DNA of 64,000 nucleotides from Desulfovibrio piger (GTDB lineage: Bacteria; Desulfobacterota; Desulfovibrionia; Desulfovibrionales; Desulfovibrionaceae): assembly GCF_900116045.1 (NCBI RefSeq), contig NZ_LT630450.1, positions 2,628,501 through 2,692,500 on the forward strand, read 5' to 3'. The position numbers were made by a program, and so were the translations under genes. The notes beneath the pieces were generated by a model. It ran no database searches. It worked only from the letters and a program-made list of their open reading frames with translations, and was not told the origin of the DNA. Numbering within the stretch: the stretch's first letter is position 1; every line of letters begins with the position of its first letter. This document shows, one piece after another, positions 1 to 9,500 of the stretch.

Positions 1-57
1 TCCGCATTACGGGAGGCCAGATATCGGCAAAAGGTATCTTTGGAAAAGCCCATATGA
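1..57 (+). CDS. Possible C-terminal tail of an unidentified protein, cut by the window edge
   Basis: Frame 1 is open from the first base to a TGA at 55-57 and encodes 18 residues with a basic stretch (ALREARYRQKV). The ARYRQKV segment loosely resembles the FRQRV core of ArfA-type ribosome-rescue proteins, but 18 residues are too few to assign it. It is followed by the inverted repeats at 61-151, which would be a sensible place for transcription to end. The reading could also be chance. Confidence 0.2.
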   Translation, partial: SALREARYRQKVSLEKPI

Positions 58-60
58 GAC

Positions 61-151
61 AGGCGTTGTTAAAATTTTTTATTGGGAACTCCGTGGGCAT
101 AACGCCTGATTGATGGGGGGCACTTCCATCGAAACGGAGTTCCCTTTCCTT
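61..151. other. Two interleaved inverted repeats, possible terminator or pseudoknot
   Basis: AGGCGTT (61-67) is complementary to AACGCCT (101-107), and GGGAACTCCGT (84-94) is perfectly complementary to ACGGAGTTCCC (134-144). The pairs interleave, so an RNA could form a pseudoknot or choose between two folds. The second hairpin is followed by a T-rich stretch (145-153), as in a terminator read on the plus strand. Bases 154-295 hold no gene or clear signal that I can see. Confidence 0.4.
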
Positions 152-295
152 TTAGGAACTATTGCCAGATTCAATCGAAACTAGGGCCGTTGTAGCAGAA
201 GCACCTGTTTTCCATCATCAGTCAGGTAGCCAATCAGAGGTAAGGCCACGTTGCGTTTGTGATGCTGTCTTCATAAGAAGATAGGTATATTCATA

Positions 296-634
296 TCATA
301 TTTTCTTGTCTGAAGTATCGGGTACGATAAAAGCTGCCTTTTGGGGAGTTTGTTTTTTCGTAGAGATTGCTTCCTGTTTTTGAGTGACGGGAATATTTCC
401 GTTTTCCGTAAAAAATCGTTTTATAAGGTACGCGGGAATGATAATGCCTTCATTCTTGAGCATCTGGCTCAGTTCTCTGGAATTGTAGCCTTTTTCCTTC
501 GCCTTTTTGAAATCCCGCTCAAGCAGCTCAGCAGCTTCCGGGCGGGTCTTCCTGTTTTCCTTTTCCGGTAAATTCTGAAGCAGTTTTTTTGCCTGTTCTA
601 TCTGTTGAGGACGGATAGTCGCGTTCGAGGACAT
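296..634 (-). CDS. Small basic HTH-like accessory protein next to oriT
   Basis: This 112-residue, Lys/Glu-rich protein is not recognised as a named family. The middle (residues ~35-75) reads as a helix-turn-helix-like unit: EAAELLERDF, then KGYNSRELSQMLKNEGI, then a hydrophobic helix. The same layout (long helix, KxG, sorting helix, 'L..xGI', final helix) is seen in the protein at 42,022-42,405 beside the second relaxase, so both may be DNA-binding relaxosome or plasmid-maintenance accessories; this is inference. It is divergent from the mobilization genes and its start lies ~90 bases from the oriT palindrome. The start ATG is preceded by GGAG-like purines (CAAGGAGCAAT). Confidence 0.55.
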   Translation of the reverse strand: MSSNATIRPQQIEQAKKLLQNLPEKENRKTRPEAAELLERDFKKAKEKGYNSRELSQMLKNEGIIIPAYLIKRFFTENGNIPVTQKQEAISTKKQTPQKAAFIVPDTSDKKI

Positions 635-723
635 CGTATTGCTCCTTGAAAGAAGATTTTCGCCATCATACAGGAAATTTTTCTATATATACAATTCGGC
701 CACTGCACGAGGCGGGTTCTTCG

Positions 724-820
724 TGGCAGGATGGTAGTTGTAATACACAACTACCATCCTGCCAGAAGGCTGACGCCCTCTGGACTCCCGGAATGCTCGG
801 CGCTTCGCTTCTCGCATTCC
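724..820. other. oriT: Candidate origin of transfer (oriT) of element 1
   Basis: A perfect 18-bp inverted repeat, TGGCAGGATGGTAGTTGT (724-741) and its complement (747-764) with a 5-base loop, is followed by a second inverted repeat GGAATGC (790-796)/GCATTCC (814-820). The right arm contains CCATCCTGCC, which fits the IncP/IncI nick consensus YATCCTG/Y, with the cut expected between 761 and 762. Because the palindrome is perfect, the same motif exists on the other strand in the left arm. It lies directly upstream of the MobC/NikA-like gene and an RP4-TraI-type relaxase, the usual place for oriT. Confidence 0.7.
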
Positions 821-834
821 AAAGGTAAAGAGGC

Positions 835-1212
835 ATGAGAGGCAAAAAAGGAACGAATGGTGAAGGTAAGTATGCCGCCAATCTGTTGCTCACCTTTCGA
901 GTGACAGCAGAGGAAAAAGTGCGTCTTGAGCAGCAGGCGGATATGGCGGGGCTGTCCGTTTCCGCGTATCTGCGCCGGAGGTTTTTCGGAGGACGCCCGC
1001 TCATAGCCCACACCGACGCCATGATGATTCGGGAACTTCGCCGTATCGGGGGCCTGCTCAAGCACAACTTTGAAACGCTTCGGCAGTCGGGTGCCGGTGT
1101 GGATATGCTTGAGCGGCAGGAACGGGCGTTGGAGCTTCTGGTTTCCGCCATTGAGCATCTTGGAGTGCCCGGCCATGATAGTGAAGAAAGTCAGACGGGA
1201 AATCGTCGATAA
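835..1212 (+). CDS. MobC/NikA-like relaxosome accessory protein
   Basis: A 125-residue protein with an N-terminal ribbon-helix-helix-like segment (residues ~15-50: LLLTFRVTAEEKVRLEQQA then GLSVSAYLRRR), followed by a helical region with RELRRIGGLLKHN, typical of MobC/NikA proteins. Such proteins bind the oriT inverted repeat and recruit the relaxase to the nick site. The gene starts 71 bases downstream of the candidate oriT and overlaps the relaxase start by 38 bases, indicating translational coupling. Family membership is from motif layout and context; the exact subfamily is not certain. Confidence 0.8.
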   Translation: MRGKKGTNGEGKYAANLLLTFRVTAEEKVRLEQQADMAGLSVSAYLRRRFFGGRPLIAHTDAMMIRELRRIGGLLKHNFETLRQSGAGVDMLERQERALELLVSAIEHLGVPGHDSEESQTGNRR

Positions 1213-3427
1213 GCCGAAGACGTGGCAGATCGGGGATCTGGTGGATTACATCCGCTTTCCTCACAACAAGAATCCGCAGGAAAAGGTCGCCCATGCGGGC
1301 AGCAGGAATTTCCTGACTTCCACGCATAATGGCCAGAAGATGGAAATGATCGCTCTGGCCGAAGAGTCGGTTCACAGCAAGATGCCGGTGCAGCACTGGA
1401 TTTTTTCATGGCAGGAGGGGGAGCAGCCCACGAGGGAACAGGTGGATGAGGCTGTGGATATTTTTCTGGGTCACATGGGGCTGACCGGGCATCAGACCGT
1501 GTACGCTCTGCATTATGATACCGATAACTACCATCTTCACATTGCGGTGAACCGCATGAATGAGGAAACGGGAAAAGTCGTTCAGCCGCACAAAGGATTT
1601 GATATTGATGCGGCGCACAGGATTCTTGCGCTCATTGAACACGGACAGGGATGGAAACCGCAGGAAAAAGCCCGGTATGTCGTGCTGGAAAACGGTGAAC
1701 TGGCCCGGAGAAAGAGCGGCAGGGAAATAAAACCTCGACAGGCCGCCCTGGACGTTGAACACGCCACGGGAGAGAAGTCTGCCCAGCGTATCGTACAGGA
1801 GCGGGGGCATGACATCATACGGGATGCAGACTCATGGGAAGATATGCACCGGAAGCTGGCAGAAGTTGGTCTCCGTTTTGAGAAAAAAGGGTCCGGTGCG
1901 GTCATTTTTGTGGGAGATATTGCCGTGAAGGCTTCTTCCGTGGACCGGGCTTTCAGCATGAAAAAACTTTGCAGAAAATGGGGAGAGTTCACGGAAGGAA
2001 ACTATACGAAGGAGCAAGAAGCATTGCCGCCGGAGCCGGTGAGTTCGGTAAACCTGGAAGAATGGAAACTCTATCAGCAGGAATTTGAGGAAGAAGAAAA
2101 AGAGGCACGAAACGACGAGGCAATAACGCCGGTCGATTCCCTGCGAAAGCGGCAGAGAGAACAGCGTCGGAAGAGTCTTGCCCGGCTGGCGCAATACGGC
2201 GTGCCGGTACTGAATATTGCCCGTCATTGTCTGAAAATACAGCAGAGGGAAGAGCGACGTTTCCTGCGGGGCACGGGGAAAAAGGTCAGGCGGCATAAAC
2301 CCCGGTTTGAGGCATGGCTGCGGGCAAAAGGACTGCATCGTCAGGCAGGACTCTGGAGGTATCGTTCCGCCTGGGAAAAGACAAGACACACCCCGCCGCC
2401 GGTGCCGGACAGAGGAAGAGAATTCATGCGGGAAATGGAGAATTTCAGGCGTTATGCCGCAGCCGTCGGAGCAGACAGGTATCGAGTGACCTGCATCGCC
2501 ATGGAGACAAACGGGAATAAAAAGACCTTCATTCTCGACAAGGAAGGCGGCGTTACCAGGGGATTTACCCCTGAAGAACTGGTCTTGCGCATACCTGAGA
2601 TGCTCAGGCTCCAGCGGCGCGAAGAGAATATATATTACACGCCGTTATCCGAGGAAAAACATCATGTGCTTATCGACGACATGACGGCGGAAAGTCTGGT
2701 CCGGCTGCAAAGGGACGGATACCGGCCTGCGGTCATTCTGGAGAGTTCTCCGGGGAATTTTCAATGCCTTCTGACCATCGCAAAACTGGGGAGCCGTTTT
2801 GACCGGGATGTGGGCAACCGGCTTACGGAACGGCTGAACAAGGAGTATGGAGATAAAAAATTGTGCGGTTGCATCCACCCGCACAGAGCGCCGGGCTTTG
2901 AGAATCGAAAGCCGAAGCATCGTCGGGAAGACGGTTCCTTCCCGGAGGTGAAACTTCTGGTTGCCGAAAAACGTGAGTGCCACAAGGCGCTGGAGCTGGC
3001 CCGACAGATAGCCGGGGAATATGAGGCCGCCGCTGAGAGCAGAAAACGATGTCCGGTACTGCCTCCGGGAGGCGGACCTTCAGGCGATGCCGTTACCGCC
3101 TACCATGCTCACCTGGAGGATATTCGCCGTCACCTGACCATTGAAGACTACTCCCGTGTGGATGCCATGATCGCCCTGCGACTTCGCGCTACCGGCCATA
3201 GCCGGGATGCTGTGATGGAGGCTGTCCGGCAATGCGCTCCCGCTATCCGGGAGACGCCCGCACGCAGAGACTGGCAGCGATACGCCGAACGCACGGCGGA
3301 TTACGCTTTCGGCACAGCGGGAGATGTAGAGCTGGCGAAGTATGAAACATACCGGGAGCTGTGGCGACGAGTGGAGGAACGTGTCGGTATGCAGCAAAAG
3401 TCTGCACTCCATACACGCATGAGGTAA
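1175..3427 (+). CDS. MOBP relaxase fused to a RepB-like primase domain
   Basis: The 750-residue product has an N-terminal relaxase that resembles RP4 TraI: Tyr25 in LVDYIR corresponds to the nicking tyrosine, and HYDTDNYHLHIAVN (residues ~125-140) is the metal-binding HxDx..HxH motif III. The C-terminal half (residues ~450-650, YRVTCIAME through HPHRAPGFENRKPKHR) looks like the RepB-type DNA primase domain seen in MobA-RepB fusions of IncQ plasmids, so the protein could nick, pilot and prime the transferred strand. An upstream in-frame start at 1,070 exists, but ATG 1,175 begins at the conserved MIVKKV start and is preferred. The gene converges on the large methylase-helicase gene. Confidence 0.88.
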   Translation: MIVKKVRREIVDKPKTWQIGDLVDYIRFPHNKNPQEKVAHAGSRNFLTSTHNGQKMEMIALAEESVHSKMPVQHWIFSWQEGEQPTREQVDEAVDIFLGHMGLTGHQTVYALHYDTDNYHLHIAVNRMNEETGKVVQPHKGFDIDAAHRILALIEHGQGWKPQEKARYVVLENGELARRKSGREIKPRQAALDVEHATGEKSAQRIVQERGHDIIRDADSWEDMHRKLAEVGLRFEKKGSGAVIFVGDIAVKASSVDRAFSMKKLCRKWGEFTEGNYTKEQEALPPEPVSSVNLEEWKLYQQEFEEEEKEARNDEAITPVDSLRKRQREQRRKSLARLAQYGVPVLNIARHCLKIQQREERRFLRGTGKKVRRHKPRFEAWLRAKGLHRQAGLWRYRSAWEKTRHTPPPVPDRGREFMREMENFRRYAAAVGADRYRVTCIAMETNGNKKTFILDKEGGVTRGFTPEELVLRIPEMLRLQRREENIYYTPLSEEKHHVLIDDMTAESLVRLQRDGYRPAVILESSPGNFQCLLTIAKLGSRFDRDVGNRLTERLNKEYGDKKLCGCIHPHRAPGFENRKPKHRREDGSFPEVKLLVAEKRECHKALELARQIAGEYEAAAESRKRCPVLPPGGGPSGDAVTAYHAHLEDIRRHLTIEDYSRVDAMIALRLRATGHSRDAVMEAVRQCAPAIRETPARRDWQRYAERTADYAFGTAGDVELAKYETYRELWRRVEERVGMQQKSALHTRMR

Positions 3428-3491
3428 TATGCAGTCTTTGGGGAGTGCGGAAGTCGGACAGCCTGCGGCAGTTTGCGAATCATTCACAGTA

Positions 3492-3530
3492 AGAAGCGCC
3501 TTTTGAACTATCAATTCAAAAGGCGCTTCT
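3492..3530. terminator. Perfect 16-bp hairpin between convergent genes
   Basis: AGAAGCGCCTTTTGAA (3,492-3,507) and its exact complement (3,515-3,530) flank a 7-base loop, midway between the relaxase stop and the end of the minus-strand helicase. There is no long external T-run on either side, so it is called a bidirectional terminator mainly from position and stability. Confidence 0.6.
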
Positions 3531-3544
3531 GTCATGCTGATGCT

Positions 3545-6500
3545 TTATCTCATTCGCATGGAGAAAGTCTCCTGCACAGGAGGCGCAGTGATGTTTTGCG
3601 TTTCCGCCATGTTCTTATAGATGCTGGCATAGTCCAGAGTTTCCTTGAGCGTATCAAAAGAGGCATGGACGGTTCGCGCACCGTTGATGATGTGGTCTTT
3701 TTCATACTGAACACGCAGGCCGACTTTGCCCTCTTCCGTCTGGAATATTCTCAGCTCAAATATTCCGCCGTCACCCGTTTCAACCTTCAGCTCGTGTTCC
3801 TGTTTGCCGTAAAAATCCATGCCGGAAGGCCGGAATCCGGCTTTTTCCATGGCTTGGCGATAGAAGTCGCCCTCCGTTGCCGAAGCTGCGGAGAGATCCT
3901 TCTCAGGATGCGTCATGGCATCGGCAAAACCGAGCAGTGCGGCATCCTGGCGTGCGAAATTCAGGGCGTCTTCTCTGCTCTCAAACTGCTTGAAGCGGAC
4001 ACCGGGCGGGCCTTTCACAAGGGAGTGCCAGAGATTGTCGTCATACAGGCAATGGATGGGCCACCTCGTAGTTTCACGCACATGGGAACGGTTCAGAAGA
4101 TACCCGACCGGACTGTGCGTGACGGCGTACTCCGTCTGGTCCCCCTGCTCACCAAAGGTAAGCGTACAGACACGGTGGTCTTTCGGTGCCGCGTCTGCCA
4201 TGGAGAAGGGGGCGTCGGGAGTTTCCTGCCTGGTCTCTTCTGCCGGAGTCGTGTCGGCCCCGGCGTCGGAAGTCTTTGGTGTCCAGTGGGAAACATAGCT
4301 CGCGTCATCCTGCATACGCTGCAACTCCCGGATGATGGCGCTATGATTTTCCCGCGCCAGGGTCAGTTCCTCCTTCTGGGGAAACTCCCTGCCGAGCGCT
4401 TCTCTGGTTGTTTCCAGTTCCGCCTTTTCATGACGGCAGGTTTCCCGGAATTTTTCCATGGCTTCATCGAAACCTTTGGCCAGGAAGTTGTCCATGCGCT
4501 GGAACAGACCGGAAAGACTGAGTTTGTTGTCAAAGAGATAGACGAGATTGTCCGGCTTGAACTCCTGTCCATCCGTACCTGTCACAACGATTCTGAACCC
4601 CTCCTTGCCGCCGAAGGACTGGGCATAGCGTTCAAGGTGCATGGCGAAGCCCCGATAGGAGCCGAACAGTACCCTGGCTCCGGCATTGCGCGTGATCTCC
4701 TTCACGCAGCCGAGCAGAATATCCTTTATTTTTTCGCCGTCTCTGTCCGTCAGCATCTTGTCTCCCGCAAAGAGTTCTATACGGATTTTTTCCTTGTCTT
4801 TTTCCTTGATGATATGGGTGTGGCTGTCCCGGTGCCGGATGTTGGCGGCGTAGGCGCTTTCCGCCTTGGCAAGACGCTCATCGGTTCCGTTGAGCCACTT
4901 CAGCCTGTCGCGCAGACGATGCTGTCCCCGCTGATGCTGGGAATACAGGGCTTCCAGCTTGCGAAGGTCTGCGGCAAGCTGAACCTGCATGAGAATCAGC
5001 GGATTGCCTGAAGCTGCGGCCTTCATTTCGGCGGCGTTGGCGGCCTCGCTCTGCACGTCGTCGATAACGCGCTGGAGCAGATCGCCCTTGCGGAACTGCT
5101 CGATGGCAGCCGCCTTGTACTCTATGGTCTGCCACATCCGGGCGTCATACGTCTGTTTGGTGGCATAGTTGTAAATGCCCACGGAGAAGTGTTCCGGGTC
5201 GCGCTCATAGAACAGGTTGCCCTGGCGGATAATGCGCCCGTTGCGCTGTTCCAGGTCGGAAGGCCGCCAGGGGGCATCAAGATGATGTGCGGCCACCAGA
5301 CGTTTCTGGACATTCATGCCAGCGCCCATCTTGCTGGTGGAGCCGAGCAGGATACGAACATGGCCGGCATTCATGTCGGAAAAGAGTTTTGCCTTGCGGA
5401 TGTCGGTGTTGGCCTCATGGATGAAGGCGATTTCTTCCGGCGGAACCCCCCGCGCGACAAGTTTGCTTCGTATGTCGTCATAGACGGAAAACTTTGACGA
5501 CAGCGCAATGACGGCATCCATGTCGGAAGCGACGGAGGTGTCTTCACCGCTGTCGTCCTTTTCCGCCTGTGTTGTTCCGTGAGATTCCTCATCCTTCTGT
5601 TCAGGCAGAAGTGTGCCGTCCACGTCCAGCAGCGTTTCCAATTCCAGGTCGTTACGGTTGGCCGGTGCGGAAGTCGGAGTTCTGCCGCCCTTGGGGGTGG
5701 ACAGGTCGCAGAAGACAAGCTGCGTGCCTCTGTCCGCCGCCGTGTCGCTCCAAATGTGATAGATGCGTTCAACGGCGGCGTTGACCTTGGACCCTGCAAA
5801 ATCATCCGCGTGCGGTTCTATCAGGCGATAGTCCAGACCGGCCTTGCGGGCGTCGTTGGTGATTTTGAGCGGATTGTCCTGACGCGGATCGGGAGGAAGG
5901 TTTTCCATGCGGTGGATGATTTTTTCCATGTAGGCCGCCTGTTCCCCGGAGCGTTCGGCCACATCGTTATACGGCTTTCCATCAGTGACGGGAGGCGTCA
6001 GGGGGCGCAGCCCTGCCTGCTTTGCCTGTTCATCCAGATCGTTTTTGGTGACGACATCGGCAAAGGTCCGGTACATGGCAAGCAGTTCCGGGATGTTCTG
6101 GAATTTGGCGAAGCGGCTTTTGAGCTTGTAGTTCACCCCTGTGGCGTCAAGTTCCCAGCCGCTTGTGACCTGGCCGAAGGTGGAGGCCCAGGAGTCAAAA
6201 TGGTCGATGCCCTTGGCCTGCAATTCCCCATACTGCATGTAGCGCTGGAGCGTGTACACTTCGGCAATGGTATTCGATATGGGGGTGCCGGTCAGAAAGT
6301 ACACGCCCCGGCCTTCGTTTTTCCGTTGCAGGTAGCGGCACTTGATGAAGAGATCGAGCGCTTTGGCCGAACCTGTGATATTGCCCAGACCTGAGACGTT
6401 CATGGTGGTCTGATAGGCAAGGTTCTTGAACTCGTGGCTTTCGTCCACAAAGAGCGCATCCACGCCCAGGTCGGCGAAATCAACGGAGGTATCCTTTTTC

Positions 6501-9500
6501 CCCGTGCCCGCGAGCAGAAGTTCATAGCGGGCTTCCATGTTTTCCCGCTGCTTTTCAAGCTGCTTGACCGTGGCCCGGCCGCCTTCCGCCTCCTTCACGG
6601 CCTCAATGGCTTCCAGCACCGCATCAATCTGCTCCTTCAGAATCTCCCGCTGAATGTCGTGAGGCATGTCGATTTTACGGAAGGAGCTGTGCGCGACGAT
6701 AACGGCATCCCAGTCTCCGGTCGCAATACGGGAAAAAAGCCGTTCCCGGTTCTGTTTGGTGAAGTCGGTCTTGTCCGCCACCAGAATATGGGCATTGGGA
6801 TAGAGCTTGTAGAACTCATCCCGCCACTGGTGGAGAAGGTGGTTGGGGACGACCACCATCGGTTTGGAAACAAAGCCCATGCGCTTGGATTCCATGATGG
6901 TCGCTATGCAGGCCATGGTCTTTCCCGCGCCGACGACGTGATCGAACAGGGCCGTGCCTTCCTGAATGGCCCGCCAGACGGCATCCTTCTGGTGAGGCCG
7001 AAGTTTTACTTCTGAAGAAGCGCCGACCAGCTCAAGATGGGAGCCGTCATACCTGGGAGGCACGTTCGTGTTGAAGCGGTCGTTGTAGAGCCTGGACAGG
7101 CTGGCTCTTCTGTCGTCATCCGTCCATATCCAGTCCGTGAAGGCCTGTTTTATTTCGTCGGCCTTCTGCATGGCTGCGGCGGTCAGCTCCTGGTCCAGAA
7201 CCGTGATGGGTCTGCCCTGTTCGTCGCGCTGGCCGGTTTCCTTTTCCACCTTGATGGGCTTGTTCATCAGAAGGGCTTCAATGATTTTTTCCGCAGGGTA
7301 TTCCGGGATGCCCCAGACGTTGGTATTCAGCGCGGCATCGTACAGATAGACACGGACGCTCCATCGACCGAGCGTGGGCAGGTAATCCACCTGCTGAGAG
7401 CCTTTTCCGCCATGCAGATGTTCGATGAAGTCCGATATGACGGAAGGAGGAAGCCAGGCGGAGCCGAACTTGACGCCGATGTCCACGGCTTCTATGTCGG
7501 GCGGCAGAGCCTCCGTAAGCGCTTCCACATTGGGCAGAAAGCGAGGGTCGGAGCTTGCGGCGTCCCGTGCCTGACGCAGTTTTGCCCGGACATTGCCCGT
7601 GAGATACTTATCCCTGATTTCCCAGAGTTCCGTGGCGGGGTTGAGAAAAATAAGGCCCTGTTCCTGCAAGTCCCGCTGAATGACATCGGTGGAGCGTCCG
7701 AGAAGCTGTTCCATGCGGGCAAAGTCCACCTTGCCGCTTTCCCGAAGCGCTATGACAAGGGCATCCTTGGGGCTTTCCGCCTGTTGGGCGAGCGTCGCCG
7801 GTTTAAGCACACGCTGTCGGAATACGGCAGCTTTTCTGGCGGAAGCGGGTCTGGCCTGTCTGCCGGTCTTGCGGGCCACATCCGGCGAAATGCCCTTGTC
7901 GTAGTCCGCTTCCAGGGATTCCAGCAGAGCGTGTTCAGGGTCTTCCCGCATGAGGCTGCGGTTGGTTTGTGAGTTGAGGTGCCCGTATTTTTTGACAAAG
8001 GCGTCGTATTGCGTGTTGAGCCGCTGGCGCAGGTTCGCCATACGACTTTCACTTCCTTCGCCTTTTTCCTCATTGAGCAGCTCACGCAGGGTATCCCTGA
8101 GCTGAATCATGGAAGCCAGGCGCAGTCGGGCGGTTTCATTTTTTACGGTGACGGGTTCATAACCTCCGTCGCCGAACTCCCCGGAAGTCTTGAAGACGAT
8201 TTTTCTGCTTTGAGGTTCAACGCAGAGTGCGCCCATTTTCAGGGACTGGAAGTAGTCGGAAGCCAGGAAGTCATGATTGAGACCGGATTCGGCTTCACGG
8301 ACTTCGGCAGAGGGTAAGGGGCTGAACTGCACGGCAGGCAGCGCGTCCAGACGCCGGGCTATTTCTTCGCCGAGGTCTGTCTGAGACGCATCGGACACGC
8401 AGTTCAGGCTGTCCTCGAACATGCCCCCGGAATACGCCATTCTTCCGATGATCTGTTCCGGGCGGGAAGCGAAGTAGCTGTTGACCACGGCGGTGCGCCT
8501 GCCGCCGTGCTTGAGGTCGTCCACTTCCATGCTGGACGTGTGGAGCCACTCCAGACTCCGCTTGTTTTCGCCGTTGTGCTTTTGAAAGAAAACGATGTCG
8601 GTGGTGACATCCGTCAGGGCATTTTGCCGGAAAGCGGTTTCAGGCAGGCGCACCGCGCCCAGGAAGTCGGCATATCCCGCGATATGTTCGCGGGCGGAGG
8701 AATCGACGGCATCCATGAAGTAACGGCTGACCACAAAGGCGGCTATGCCGCCCTCGCGCAGCAGGCGCATGGACTTGGCGAGAAAATAGTTGTGGATGGA
8801 AAATTTTTTCAGTTCGGGAAATTCGGGGTCGTAGAGAGACTGATTCCCGAAAGGAGGATTGCCCACTGCAAGGTCGAAACTCGGCGTGTTGAGGGGGATG
8901 TTCTGAAAGCCGTTATTGATGTGGCGGGCTTTGGGGTACAGGTATGCGGCAATGGCCGCTGTTGTCGGTTCCAGTTCCACGGCCAGGAACCGGGCCTGGA
9001 AACTTTCCGGGCAAAGTCCGATAAAATTGCCGATACCCGCCGAAGGTTCGAGAATGTGGAGTTCCTTTCCCGTTTCAACGCCGAGTCTGGAAAGCCCCTG
9101 ATAGATGCCCCTGATGACGGTTTCCGAGGTATAGTGAGCGTCCTGTGTGGAGCGCCGGGCGGCCGCGTATTCATCGGGGGAGAGTACGCCTTGAAGTTCC
9201 CGGTATTCCGCCGCCCATTTGTCGTTTTTGGGGTCAAAGACCTGCGGAAGACCACCCCATCCGACAAAATGCACCAGCGTGCTTTTTTCTTCCGGGGTGG
9301 CCAGTTTCGCGCCGTTGGCCTGGAGCTGCTTCAGCAGACGTATGGCGGCGAGGTTATCCGCATATTTTTTCTTTGCGCCGCCGACGCCAAGCTGATCTTC
9401 CGGGCTTATCCGGTAATTTTCAGGTTCATCTCCACCCCGCAGCTTTCCAAAATCTCCCAGTCCGACATCCCCCGCAGGCTCGCCTGCCGGGCGGATTCGC

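Noticed and set aside
3473-5011. Long plus-strand frame antisense to the methylase-helicase gene (also similar frames at 5,579-8,317 and 8,507-9,535)
   Set aside because: Complement of a strongly supported gene with full helicase motifs; the antisense translations have no domains and start within a terminator region.
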